Shown here: one piece after another, positions 12,051 through 23,199 of the stretch
Layout of the letters: each line of letters opens with the position of its first letter
How positions within the stretch are numbered: position 1 is the first letter of the stretch
Position numbers and translations under genes: made by a program
Assembly: GCF_031143425.1 (NCBI RefSeq)
Contig: NC_090450.1
Coordinates: forward strand, 170,547,272 to 170,611,271
Length of the DNA stretch: 64,000 nt
Origin: Pleurodeles waltl
Lineage: Eukaryota > Chordata > Amphibia > Caudata > Salamandridae
Direction of reading: 5' to 3'
Notes under the pieces: generated by a model
Seen by the model: the letters and a program-made list of their open reading frames with translations, nothing else
Database searches by the model: none
What the model was told of the DNA's origin: nothing

Positions 12051-12960
12051 AGTTAGCCATTCAGTAGTGTGTTCTTGTCTCGTGTAGGGTTGTGGTCTCT
12101 TCAGTCATTCAGCACCCCAAGTCTGGGACTTTCCTGTGGCTTGGAGTGAGGGCATACCACCGTGGGCACATCAGATACAGGATGTCATTTATTTTGCTCT
12201 ACAGCCTGCCCTGCCTTCAGTCAATGCATGCCTTTGGAGTGTATGGGATTCCCCACCTTAGCAGTTGGTGTCCTAGGGAAATGGTCAGGATTGTACCCAG
12301 TTGTCTGTGGGTACTGGGCCCTCCGTCTTTGGCCGAACTGACCTGAAAAGGAGAGGTGGCTTGGGCGGTGAAATTAGTGGGCCCGCTGTATTATCTGTTA
12401 TTCAGTTCCTCTCCCCCTCTAGAAAATCAGCAGCGTAATCATGGACTTCCACCCCATGATTAGACAAACCCTTCTGCCTCTTGCTCTAGGCATTGTGAAG
12501 GGAGATGACACTGGGCCTATACTTGACAGCTGCACATCGCCTGCTAGCCCTTAGGTCCCGCCCACATACCTTGATGGTCTGCCCAGATTCAAGCTTTGTC
12601 AGGGCAGCTCTAGGTTCTTCTCTGGGTCTGGGGCACTTCCAGTGTCAGTGATGCAAAGGGGCTCAAGGAGGATGGGGGGAGGGACAGACTTGCCCCGCAC
12701 ACTGGGGTGTCCAGCAACCGCAGATCACTCTCCACAGCCTTTTGTCTGCACTACCGGCACCATGTTTCTAGGCAGGTTGGTCGGGCCACCAATTGTAGCG
12801 TTCTTCTCCCGCTAAGCAGGGTAAAGTTAGCAGCTGCTGGCCACCACCAAATTTCACTCACAAGCACGAGCTTCGCCAAGATGGCATCCAAGACTCATGG
12901 GGAGGCAGCGGCAAGCAGCCTTCCACACGAAGATGTAGTACATGAGTACCAGTAGCAGAT
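12051..12960 (-). mobile_element. 5'UTR of the minus-strand L1
   Basis: This is moderately GC-rich non-coding sequence directly upstream (minus sense) of the ORF1 N-terminus. It has the usual position and length for an L1 5'UTR, which carries the internal promoter. The 5' boundary near 12960 is a guess from the change in composition. Confidence 0.4.
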
Positions 12961-14689
12961 ACTTATCTCAAGCTCAAGGGAGGCAGTACATGTGTAGTAA
13001 TCTGTGTAGTACATAGATAGCAGTAGTAGATGTTTATTTCTCACCCCCAAGGAATCATGCGCTGCTGCTACTTATGCTATGGCAGTGAAGCTTGGTGAAC
13101 ATTTTTCACAATATAAGAGAGAAAATGATGGGCAAAATTGTGAAGAGGTTAAGGGTGTCAATGGAGGATGCAAGGTAAGTACATAATTCAAGTGGTAGTT
13201 TATCCTTTAATACACACACAGATCTGGTACCACAAGGGCTTCAAATAGTATTGCGTGCTTCCTGCACATACACGAAACAAGAAGTACATTGCCTTTACAG
13301 TGCAAGTTTCCTTTCCACACAGAAAAGGCACCATATGAGCATTAGCAATGGAGGCTTTCCACAGAAACATAGACGGCAGGTACAAAATGGGTGCTAACAG
13401 TGCCAGCTTCCCAAACATACACAGGATGGGTACATGGACAACTTCAGCAAAAGTATTTCTCACTCACAGACAAAAGGTACCACATTGGAATCAACACAGC
13501 ATCTATCTTCACATAGAACATCTACACTGGAGAGATTGAGTTGTGGCAGTAAGCAACTCCGATCGCTATTACAGACATGCACTCATCATCTTTGTACTCA
13601 CTCCAAGTAGCAACAAAATGGACCGTTCGGGCAGGAAGAACACAAGTTGGCCTGTGCCCTGCACATAAAATAGTACTGCTGTGGGGACGCCTCTGTTATG
13701 AAATCCTTCAGTGGAGAAGCACCTATCCGCAACAGTTGGCTCAAAACAAGCCCCAATTTCAGACTAGGAATAGTTCATGCTCACTAGCAGTTTCAAACAA
13801 CCATAGTTTCAAGCCTTGACGTGATTCCTCGAAAAGGGTAAAGTACAGGGGTTATATCTCCCTTTAATGGCTCTATTTGATGAACTCTCCTAACCTATGA
13901 GTGGACAGCACCCCTTAATCCTACACAGATACTACTAAAATGATCAATTTAGGTAGACAGTTTAAGGCAAAATGAAGGGTTGTTTTATGTAAAAAAAGTC
14001 TTCAGTCACTGGAAGATTAGGGATGAGATTTATTTAGAAGGCAGATTTAGGTACATTATTAATGATCCTCTATTGTGAATAAAGTAGTTCTAGTCTGACT
14101 GTCAAATGAACCTTGGGGCTTCACCATTCAAATTACTGCTGCAGCAGAATCAGCCAAAATAGCCACACACAGGCCTTCTAATAAACACACTTTGCCAGGG
14201 AAAATAAGACAACAAAAAACAAGGTGATGGATGGAATGCTTAAATTAATCTCAGTCTCTGGCAATCACTTGGGCTGCATCTCATCGTTTTTCCTGGATTG
14301 CTTGTGTTCCGGTTCAGGGATGAAATGACCTGGCAGTTCAGGCTGGACTGTTCCTAATGGGGCAGGGTCAAGACTAATTTGCTTATAGCTTGGTCCAAAC
14401 TGAGGTGCAATAGTAAGCAAAATAACGAAGGACTAGGATACATCCTGAGTAATTACCAGTGGCTGAGAATAATTCTAGCATTCCATCCATTATTATTTTA
14501 ATACTTTGGAAAACTAAGATAGCATGATACTAGCTCTCTCCTGAAAAAAAGGAAACTGTACACTAACTTCAGAATGGCCATGCTTCCCACCTTGATAGAG
14601 GTAACACCCAATCAATGACCTTCCCAATTCCATATTGGCCCCAGAAAATACCTCCTATGTGCTGAAGGATGCCTTATCTAAAGCCTGAC
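12961..14689. other. Unclassified sequence, no supported gene
   Basis: Only short open frames (up to 87 codons) without domains or splice context were found. Composition is ordinary. Nothing here could be assigned to a family. Confidence 0.3.
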
Positions 14690-15100
14690 ATAGTTTGACC
14701 ACTTCACTCCCATACTGAAAGAACTGCAGTGGCCTACCCTCCAAACCCACATCATCTTCAGAACTAAGAGCATCAAATACAAAGGAACTAAAATGACACT
14801 TCTGCTTACCTGCATAGGAAAACTACAATATCAAGTGGGCAGTGCCACTCCAGGAGTCACAATACACTGGCTTGGGAAACAGCAAATGCAAAAATAAAAA
14901 AACACAAAAGGCAACCTTCTCCATTAAACCTTTTGGGCATTGGCGCAACATCCCTATCAACACCAGAGATCCTCTACTCTCATGTAATTCAGAAAGGAAC
15001 TAAAGTCATAACATGTAAAAAATACTGCCTCCCTACATAACAGGAACCAACCACCTTGTAAATACTGCCACACATACACCATTATTTTTAATGAGCGAGC
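14690..15100 (+). pseudogene. L2/CR1-like retrotransposon, 3' end of the RT polyprotein
   Basis: The plus strand reads FDHFTPILKELQWPTL and IIFRTKSIKYKG (about 14695-14790), matching the 'HITPVLxxLHWLPxxxRIxFKxxxxxYKA' motif that ends CR1/L2-clade polyproteins. About 100 nt on, KTQKATFSIKPFGHWRNIP and INTRDPLLS match the terminal 'AFSVxxPxxWNxLPxxIR' motif. Stops and shifts break the frame. Only the 3' end is preserved, as is usual for 5'-truncated copies of this group. Confidence 0.55.
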
Positions 15101-15761
15101 CCTAAATGACCTGTGACTTATAATTTTGCTTCATGTGACCTCACCTCCTGTATATAAGACTGTTTATAAAGGTTGTATGAGGCTGCAATGCTATATTCAT
15201 GTTCACTATTATTAGTTGTTGCTATTTCCAAAAATGCACCTATATTTCAGGTGCACACAATATGTTTTTGATGTTCCTAGTTACTAGGAATGCACAGTTG
15301 TTTCTCTACGGAACTACAAGGACTATACACCAGACGCATTAGGCTACTGAGCTCACCACTTAAGTACGCTCTTACTACAAAGTTTCATGCTACTACTCTG
15401 AATATGCATCACAATAGAAAAGAACCTCTTCTCATGCACACTGCAACGATGTACTGCATCTTCCCCAGACACTGTTTTGTTCTATCTTCGGCCAGTGTTG
15501 GCCAATGGTTGCCTCTATCCTCACTCAGGTATGCAACTCTTTGTCTCACTTCTTGTGATGGCAGAACTTAACTAGTAGTAATTAGAGCTAGAGTGCATAG
15601 GAAATATCTCAACCAATACAGGACATGCTAAGGTTCTTCATGATATATACTTTTGTCATGTTTGCCATCATCAGTATTCTTGTGATATTTGCTACCATTT
15701 TCTTACATATGTTGAATGCTAGGGTTAGCATGCTATTTTTTATCTATATTATGCAAAGTAT
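15101..15761. other. Spacer with no recognised feature
   Basis: This may include the untranslated tail of the L2/CR1-like fragment. One open frame (15290-15571) has no recognisable domain. Confidence 0.3.
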
Positions 15762-16337
15762 GAGCCTGATTTAGACCTTGACAGTGTTACCGCCACGCCA
15801 CATTGGTGGCGGGCCCAAAAAGACTGTCAAGTTGACAGTATTCCGCCTGCCTTAATTAGATGTATTTCTGTTGAGCCGAGTACCACCACAACATAGTGCA
15901 CTCTGTCATGCAAGCTGTATCCTGCAGTTGATGCAGTGAACTCCAATGCTGACGAGTAGGCCTCTGTCGCCGTCATGACGGCGGGATACCACACAGCCTA
16001 CTTAAGTCAAACACAGTCGTACTGGCGGTGTATCAGCGGTGGGCCATGAATGCAGGAGTCTGTCGTGGGACCTGTTTACTATGGTACTATGGCTGTGGCT
16101 ATTGGTTGGATGCTAGTAGCTGACACCTGTTGTTTATTGGACAATTGTGAACACTTGCAAAATGCACTGTAAAATACACTTCATTTCAGACCATGCTTCT
16201 TTGCCATCACACAGCAGAAGACCATTCAGCCAGCAGAATTCGCAACAGAGGAGACAGTTTTTTTTTCTATGTTCCTCTCCCTCTGTGTTTTTGTTAATTT
16301 TACTTTCTTTCATTATCCTTCATTTTTTGGGTACTAT
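15762..16337 (+). repeat. Outer Harbinger left terminal and subterminal region
   Basis: It begins with the outer terminal inverted repeat and continues with subterminal GGCGG/CCGCC motifs (for example GTTACCGCCACGCC near 15787 and GTACTGGCGGTG near 16018). Such GGCGGT-type boxes recur at the ends of the inner element too and are candidate binding sites for the transposon's SANT proteins or transposase. The region ends where the inner element inserted, with TAT at 16335-16337 as its target duplication. Confidence 0.65.
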
Positions 16338-16460
16338 GGGAGTCATTACAACATTGGCGGTAAAAGCCGCTTACCGCCGTGCAGAAGACCGCCAACACAC
16401 AGCCGCGGCTGCGGAATTCCACCACAGCTATTATGACCCACATGTCGGAACGCGCCAAAA
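16338..16460 (+). repeat. Inner Harbinger left terminal inverted repeat
   Basis: It contains the boxes TTGGCGGTAAAAGCCGC, CTTACCGCCGTGC and AGACCGCCAACAC in quick succession. The inverted right end has the same boxes in similar order. The repeat is imperfect and its inner limit is approximate. Confidence 0.75.
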
Positions 16461-16913
16461 TTCAGACACCCACACAAGTCCGCCAAACCAAAGGTCAGTG
16501 ATAAACTGGCGAAAACAAACCCTCTACCGTCATGCCAACAGAAATACGCCCACACTATCACGACACACGAATCCACGCGGCGATCTTTCAACCGCGGTAT
16601 TCCATTGGTGGTACACACCACCGCGCTCAAAATACACACACATTTACAAAACACAACCACATTGGACAATTCGAAATACACACACCTGAGACACATACAC
16701 ACACCACTCCCACACACCCAATACAATATAAAACACACACCCACATCACCCACAAACCCCTACGACAAAAATTGAGAATGAAGCACAGAGAGAGACACCA
16801 CCAGCAAGTACAACAGCATCCACACAACTTCCACGCACCTCACACAACACACCACTACATATCACCACACTTATCACCACACACCCCACCCCACACATCA
16901 CCTACACCACAAC
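16461..16913 (+). promoter_or_regulatory. C/A-rich leader upstream of the NAIF1-like gene
   Basis: From about 16620 to 16912 the plus strand is almost pure C and A with T (CACACAC, ACACCAC), with very little G. It separates the terminal repeat from the first ATG. Any promoter for the NAIF1-like gene should lie here or in the terminal repeat. No TATA box stands out. Confidence 0.4.
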
Positions 16914-18351
16914 ATGGCACGACAAAGACACCCCAGGTTCTCGGAGGAGGAGCTCAGGGCCATGGTGGAGGAAATCATCCGGGTAGAGCCACAGCTATTT
17001 GGATCACAGGTGCAGCACACCTCAATTGCAAGGAAGATGGAGCTATGGCGAAGAATAGTGGACAGGGTCAACGCAGTGGGACACCACCCAAGAAATCGGG
17101 AGGACATCAGGAAAAGGTGAAATGACCTAATGGGGAAGGTGCGTTCCGTGGTCTCAAGACACCACCTGGCGGTTCAGCGGACTGGCGGCGGACCCCCACC
17201 TCCTCACCCACAACTAACAACATGGGAGGAGCAGGTCTTGGCGATTCTGCATCCTGAGGGCCTCGCAGGAGTAGGTGGAGGAATGGACTCTGGTAAGTCA
17301 AATATTAACTATTACATCCCCCACCCTACCTGCAAGCTATCAATACCCCCACCCTCACTCTCACCCCTATCACTCCAACTCCTCACAAATGTCCTAATAT
17401 CACAAACCAGCCACCCCAACACCAAGCCCTGCATGCAACAACAAAGCATGGACACCCATCACCAAAGCATGCACACTGCACATAGCCATACACCCCCCTA
17501 AACCATCATCACACAAGGTCCCACACAGGAATGCCAGCCCTGGGGTACACGGTCACCCACCCATTGCACACCATGCCACACACAGATGCAATAATCATGC
17601 CTATACACCCCTGCAGGACCCCTACCCAATGTCACCAGACAGGAGGGTCCAGACATGTCCACCCCACCCACAGAAGAGGCCCACAGTGATGACAGCACAT
17701 CTGTCCAACTGGATCTAGATGACCAGCCCGGCCCATCGGGAGCCTCGGGACAGTCGGTTCCCCTCACACAGGCACAGGCCACCACAGACCTTCCCCCCTC
17801 TGGAAACACCAGCACAGCACCCACCCAGCGGGCCCATACCTCCGTCCCCAGGGCACATCAATCAGCTGTGTGTCCACCACTACAGGGAACCCAGGATAAC
17901 CCACCATCCCAACAACAACCACTGACTTGGGGGCAGTGGCAGTGGGCACACGGTCCAGGGGACGGAGGCCCAGGAACACAGGGGAACTGGGAGGGCTGCC
18001 TTGCGACAGGGGGCGGATAGGCCAAGGGAACCCACTCTCCATGAGGCCCTCTCCTCCATCATGGGAGCATACCACCACTCCCAGGAGATGATGGCAACTG
18101 TACTGGCCAAGTTTCAGGGGACCCAGCGCATGCAGGAGGAACAGTATATGGGCTTCAGGGAGGAACTCAGAACCATCAGCTCCACCCTGGGCACTATCGT
18201 AGGGGTGCTGAAGGAAGTACTCAACACCAGGAGGGACACTGTGGCACTCCAAGGGGCCCCTGACACTAGCATGGACGATGAACTGCCCACCACCTCCGCC
18301 GGCGCTAGTGGACAGGACGCCCCGCCACAGGACCCCGCAAACGGTCCCTGA
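16914..18351 (+). pseudogene. NAIF1-like Myb/SANT DNA-binding protein of inner Harbinger
   Basis: The ATG at 16914 opens MARQRHPRFSEEELRAMV, and the domain continues through 'ARKMELWRRIVDRVNAVG' to 'WNDLMGKVRSVVSRHH', a Myb/SANT-like fold of the NAIF1/Myb_DNA-bind_5 type. NAIF1 descends from such a Harbinger protein and binds and imports HARBI1 transposase. Exon 1 ends at 17292 with donor GTAAGT. Exon 2 starts at 17617 after CCCTGCAG and keeps frame (Ser/Pro/Thr-rich linker, then a helical C-terminus 'LHEALSSIMGAYHHSQEMM' and 'FREELRTISSTLGTIVGVL'). Damage: TGA replaces the expected TGG (Trp) at 17118-17120, and a frameshift sits near 18000. Stop follows Gly-Pro at about 18351. Confidence 0.8.
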
Positions 18352-18879
18352 GATCCAGGAACAAGACAGAGCATGATGCCAAGACCCCCGCCAAGAAATG
18401 AGACCACCCTGATTGTCATCTCACTGTCCCACTTTGTCACCCTGTCCATAATTAAACTGCCCCAGCTCCACTTCCTATGCCCATATGGGCAATGCACCTG
18501 TGAGACTAATAGACTGGACTCTGCCATGGACACTCCTCCACTATCACTTCTCACCATTTAACTTCCCCCTCCAATAATTTGCATTTAAATAAACACACCT
18601 AAAGCACAAAATTATCTGGAGTCTGTCTGTGATTTTGCAATAGTGTATTTGCAATTACAGTGACAACATTTTCTTGAATAGTAATGTCAACATACCTGTG
18701 TCACACAGCTCTAGTCCATGAGGAATGTAAGCAGATGACACACGTTGGGACCCACATCTGTGTAACTGTAAGGGAAAGTGACAACTCAGTGACGATACAC
18801 TGGGTGAAAATGACAGACAGGATAGAGGTAGTAGTGTAAAAGTACATGTAGTAGGCAGGAATGTATTCTCACATGTGTT
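18352..18879. terminator. Spacer with polyadenylation signal between convergent genes
   Basis: AATAAA at 18588-18593 suits the NAIF1-like transcript, which ends about 240 nt upstream. The transposase gene converges from the right and stops at 18880. Nothing else was recognised here. Confidence 0.5.
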
Positions 18880-19982
18880 TCACTGGAAATATTGCTGGAT
18901 CACTGAGTCCCTGTTCTGCATGTCTTCTTCCTCTGCTTCATCCTCTTCACTGTCCACAGGCTCCACAGCTGCCACAACACCGCCATCTGGACCATCCTCC
19001 TGCAGAAAAGGCACCTGTCGTCGCAAAGCCAAGTTGTGAAGCATACAGCAGGCCACGATGATCTGGCACACCTTCTTTGGTGAGTAGAATAGGGATCCAC
19101 CTGTCATATGCAGGCACCAGAACCTGGCCTTCAGGAGGCCGAAGGTCCGCTCGATCACCCTCCTAGTTCGCCCATGGGCCTCATTGTAGCGTTCCTCTGC
19201 CCTGGTCCTGAGATTCGTCACTGGGGTCAGTAACCATGACAGGTTGGGGTACCCAGAGTCACCTGCAAATGGCGAGGGACAACTGTTAGACACACACACT
19301 AACCTGTAGGGATAACCCCAGACTACCATTCCCACTGTCTTGCTTCCAGGGGCTCACTTAATAGCCACACACGGTGCCTCTGGAGTTGACCCATCACATA
19401 AGGGATGCTGCTATTCCGCAGGATGTAGGCGTCATGCACTGAGCCAAGGAACATGGATTTCACATGGGAGATGTACTGGTCTGCCAAACATACCATCTGT
19501 ACATTCATCGAATGATAACGCTTCCGGTTTCTGTACACCTGTTCTCTCCTGTGGGGGGGACCAAAGCCACATGGGTTCCATCAATGGCACCTATGATGTT
19601 GGGGATATGTCCCAAGGCATAGAAATCACCTTTCACTGTAGGCAAATCCTCCACCTGAGGGAAAACGATGTAGCTCCGCATTTGTTTCAGAAGGGCAGAC
19701 AACACTCTGGACAAAACGTTGGAAAACATAGGCTGGGACATCCCTGATGCCATGGCCACAGTTGTTTGAAAAGATCCACTTGCAAGGAAATGGAGCACTG
19801 ACAGCACCTGCACTTGAGGGGGGATTCCTGTGGGATGGCGGATTGCTGAAATCAGGTCTGGCTCCAACTGGGTACACAGTTCCTGGATTGTGGCACGGTC
19901 AAACCTGTAGGTGATTATCAAATGTCGCTCCTCCATTGTCGACAGGTCCACCAATGGTCGGTACACCGGAGGATGGCGTCAT
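18880..19982 (-). pseudogene. HARBI1-like PIF/Harbinger DDE transposase (inner)
   Basis: The minus strand holds a near-complete DDE_Tnp_4 transposase. It runs from an ATG at 19982, through RHPPVYRPLVDLSTMEE, a helical N-terminal part ('IQELCTQLEPDLISAIRHP'), 'IIGAIDGTHVALVPP' (first Asp), 'MFLGSVHDAYILRNSS' (second Asp) and 'GRTRRVIERTFGLLKARF' (catalytic Glu), to an acidic tail ending 'SVIQQYFQ'. The catalytic triad is intact. A 95-nt intron (19263-19357, donor GTGAGC, acceptor TTTGCAG) splits the exon ending VWLL from the one starting DSGYPNL. Damage: one extra base right after the start codon, and a 1-nt loss near 19537 between 'GENR' and 'YRNRKRYHS'. It would excise and insert the transposon. 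Confidence 0.85.
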
Positions 19983-20457
19983 CTCCTCACATGTCCCAGC
20001 GGACGGTGCCTATGAAGGACAACAGCGAGCACAGAGTCAAACAACTCAGAGGTACGTACCCACTGTTTACACAGAACACCAATCATGCACAAAAGGTGGC
20101 CTGTATGTGTGTTGAGACTAGGCCTAGGTATGTGTGACGCAGTATAAAATGAGGCCATGTGGGCCCCTGAAATGGTGGCTGCCTGACCTCTAAAGTGGGA
20201 CAATGGGATGTGAGGTAACTGCGCTGGCGTTGTACACAGTCGTGGTAGGCGGTCGGAGGCCGCGGCGCAATGCTGCATTGGTTAACATTGGACCCTATGG
20301 GTCCCAGGAGCCAATGACCATGTACGCCGGCGGTGATGGTACACACCGCCGCGGACGTGACCGCCATTTTCTATCTGTTCAATCACTCAATACCTGATCT
20401 TCGACAGGAGAGGACCTACACTGCAAGTGCTGCTGTGACCTCAGTCTGGAAGAGACA
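19983..20457. promoter_or_regulatory. Divergent promoter region between transposase and MYPOP-like gene
   Basis: Only 475 nt separate the two outward-facing ATGs. The segment has a GC-rich core (GGCGGTCGGAGGCCGCGGCGC, about 20249-20270), paired CCAAT motifs (ATTGG near 20277 and 20288, GCCAATGACC near 20311) and more GGCGGT/ACCGCC boxes at 20329-20365. Such an arrangement suggests a shared bidirectional promoter. The GGCGGT boxes also resemble those at the transposon ends, so a transposon protein could bind here and regulate its own expression; that last point is inference. Confidence 0.5.
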
Positions 20458-23199
20458 ATGGCTCGTGCGTCTGGGGAAAAGGCCCCTGCCTTCACATCAG
20501 AGGAGTTGGAGAAGCTCATTGATGGGGTCCTCCCCCAGTACACGCTACTCTACGGTCCTCCAGACAAACAGGTAAGTACACAGGGAGCATGTTGTATGGG
20601 CTATGCCTGTGTGGAGAGGGCTGGATGTAAGAAGGAAGGGGGCAGAGTGCTGCATGCATGAAAGACGGTGGGTGCATGTGCCACATGGCAAGGGTATGGA
20701 TGGGGGCCACTCACTTTGACTAGGCAGTTGGTAATGACTTCTCTTCTTCCCCTGTACATTTCATGTAGGTCAGCGCCCACCAGAAGAAAGATATTTGGCG
20801 TGCCATCGCCAAGGACGTCCGGACCCTGGGGGTCTACCACAGACGGAGCACCCACTGCCAGAAAAGATGGGAGGACATTCACCGATGGAGCAAGAAGACG
20901 GCGGAAGCTCAGCTGGGGATGGCCTCCCAACGTGGGAGGGGTGCCCGTCGAACCATGACCCCCTTGATGTTCAGGATTCTGGCGGTGGCCTACCCGGAGT
21001 TGGATGGGCGCTTGAGGGCATCACAGCAGACACAAGGGGGTGAGTACACTCTCATTCAGCTGACTTTGCGTGCAGTGGAGGTGTCTGGGTGGGGGAGGAG
21101 GGCTGTGGGTTTCCCTAGGCCAGGGCGAGTTCCGTAGGCTAGGCCCCTCCGTAAGGCATGGCCCTGTGGCCCCCCACCCCACCTCTGTAGAGTGCCAAGT
21201 ACAGCTATTCATGCCCCTGTGTCATCTATGTGTGCAGATGTCGTCCATAGCCTTGTAGGCCATTTCCCAGGAATTGCACTGTAGAGCCCAAGAGCGCGGC
21301 GTAGTGCAGGGGGCTTCTGTGTCTGTCTTGTCCGCCAACGGTAGCGGTAATCCATGCACTCAACATGTCTTTATTCTGTTTCCCCCCCCTTTTTGTGGTC
21401 TACCTGTTCTTGTGTGCATTAGCATCATCAGGCGGAGGAGCAGTGGCACCGGAGCACGAGGGAGCTGCATCCCACATGGCCATGGAGGGCCACACTACGG
21501 ACTCTGAATTCACCAGTGGGACGGAGGGCGAGGGGAGCTCCACGGCGGGGACAGGAGCTGAGACCAGCGACACGGACTCGTCCTCTGATGGGAGCTCCCT
21601 TGTAGTGGCGGCAACATTTGTGCCCCCCGTATCTACAGGTACAGCCGCCACCCCCCCTACCAGCACCGCCCTCCCAGCAGCCCCTCAGCCTTCGCCCCGT
21701 GCCCGCTCACCCAGGAGGGTGGGCATCACCTTCATCCCAGGCACTTCAGGCCCTGCCCCAGTCACCCCTGCTGCCCTCAGTGAGGAGGCCATTGACCTCC
21801 TCAGGTCACTCACTGTCTACCATTTTGAATGCCATCCAGGGTGTAGAAAGGCAGTTGCAACAAAGTAATGCATTTCTGGAGGGCATTCATTCTGCTCAGT
21901 GGGCCCTTCAAAGAGCTTTTCAAACCCTGGCCTCAGCACTGATGGCAGCCATTGTCCCTGTGTCTAGCCTCCCCCCTCCAACTTCCTCCACGAAGACGCA
22001 ATCCCCTGTACCTCTGCCTATCCCAAGCATACCATCAGACCAGCCTGCACACACCTCACTACACAAGGGAAGCTCAGGCAAACATAAGCACCACACATCC
22101 CACAGGCACTCACGCAAGCATCACACACATGCAGACACACCAACATCCACTGCCTCCACTGTGTCCCCCTCCTCGTAGTCTCCCTCCTCCCTCCCAGTCT
22201 TGTCTACACACACCTGCATGCACTACCTCTACAGCCACTACGTCCCTCACCAGCACACCCCGCTCACGTGCAGTCACCACCCCCACTCCCATTCACACAT
22301 CCCATATCCTCTCCCAGTGTGTCTGTGACGTCCACTCCGAAGATACACAAACGCAGCCCACCCAACAGCCATCCACCTCACGACAGCCTCCAGCGCATGC
22401 ACCTGCACCCAAAGTCACCAAACGTACACCTCTTACTACCACCACATCTTCCTCCACTCCCAAACCCCCTCCAGCTACCCGTCCCAGTGTGTCCAAAATA
22501 ATTTTCCTGTCCAGCCTTGATCTTTTTCCCACACCTCCCCCACCACGTCCATCTCATAGGTCCCGAAGTAGCACCTCAGCCACAACATCTCCGGGACCAG
22601 TGGTGCCTGTAGTCACAGGTATGTGGAGTGCACCAGCCACCAGGACAACCAGTGTGGCACGGAGCCACAGTACAGCCAGTCCCCCCCCCCTGTGAAGCAT
22701 CAGAAGTTGGCCAGTGCCCGGCGGGAGAGGGGGAAGACTCCAGCCACCAAAGCCGCTCCCAGGGGTCCCGTTGGGAGTGTGGAGTCAGCTGTTACACCTC
22801 CCAAGGTGGGGAAGGGCCACAAGAAACCCGGCAAGTCTGGGGAGAGCAGCACGGCGGAGAAGACCGCCATCATCCCCGCTGCCCAGGAGACCACCGCCAG
22901 ACCCATCCCAGTTGCCCAGGAGGCCACCGCCAGCCCCATCCCAGCTGCCCAGGAGGCCATCGCCAGCCCAATCCCAGCTGCCCAGGAGGGCCCCACCAGC
23001 CCCAGCCCAGCTGCCCAGGAGGGCCCCGCCAGCCCCAGCCCAGCTGCCCAGGAGGGCCCCGCCAGCCCCATCCCAGCTGCCAAGGAGGGCCCCGCCAGCC
23101 CCAGCCCAGCTGCCCAGGAGGGCCCTGCCAGCCCCAGCCCAGCTGCCCAGGAGGGCCACGCCGGCCCCAGCCCAGCTGCCCAGGAGGGCCCCGCCAGCC
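20458..23199 (+). pseudogene. MYPOP-like second Myb/SANT protein of inner Harbinger
   Basis: Exon 1 (20458-20571) encodes 38 residues including 'FTSEELEKLIDGVLPQY' and ends CAG|GTAAGT. Exon 2 (20769-21039) continues 'KKDIWRAIAKDVRTLGVY' and 'HCQKRWEDIHRWSKKTAE', completing a Myb/SANT-like fold of the MYPOP (partner of profilin) kind, and ends at GTGAGT. Exon 3 begins at 21423 with ASSGGGAVAPEHEG (phase 1 junction keeps frame), followed by an acidic Ser/Thr-rich linker, 'ALSEEAIDLLRSLTV', and after a frameshift near 21822 a helical 'ILNAIQGVERQLQQSNAFL'. The tail is Pro/Ala-rich with 33-nt repeats and is cut by a solo LTR at 23200, resuming at 26178. Probable DNA-binding partner of the transposase. 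Confidence 0.75.
22880..23199 (+). repeat. 33-nt coding tandem repeats (11-residue Pro/Ala unit)
   Basis: About nine to ten units encode variants of AQEGPASPSPA in the reading frame of the MYPOP-like gene. Early units vary more (AQETTARPIPV, AQEATASPIPA) and later ones are nearly identical, so the array has been homogenised from its 3' side. The unit length is a multiple of three and lacks stops in most frames. This is why long but meaningless open frames appear here in other frames and on the minus strand. Confidence 0.8.

Larger units (their letters stand above)
5885..12960 (-). mobile_element. Old, interrupted L1 non-LTR retrotransposon
   Basis: On the minus strand the order is 5'UTR (about 12960-12060), ORF1 N-terminal part (12050-11690), about 2 kb of unrelated sequence, ORF1 C-terminal part (about 9560-8960), ORF2 endonuclease (8420-7850), ORF2 reverse transcriptase from its catalytic motif onward (7840-6950), and a 3' tail with AATAAA-type text near 5900. 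All frames carry many stops and shifts, so the element is long dead. Two events are clear: a large deletion joining endonuclease to mid-RT, and something inserted in or recombined into ORF1. Boundaries are approximate. Confidence 0.75.
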
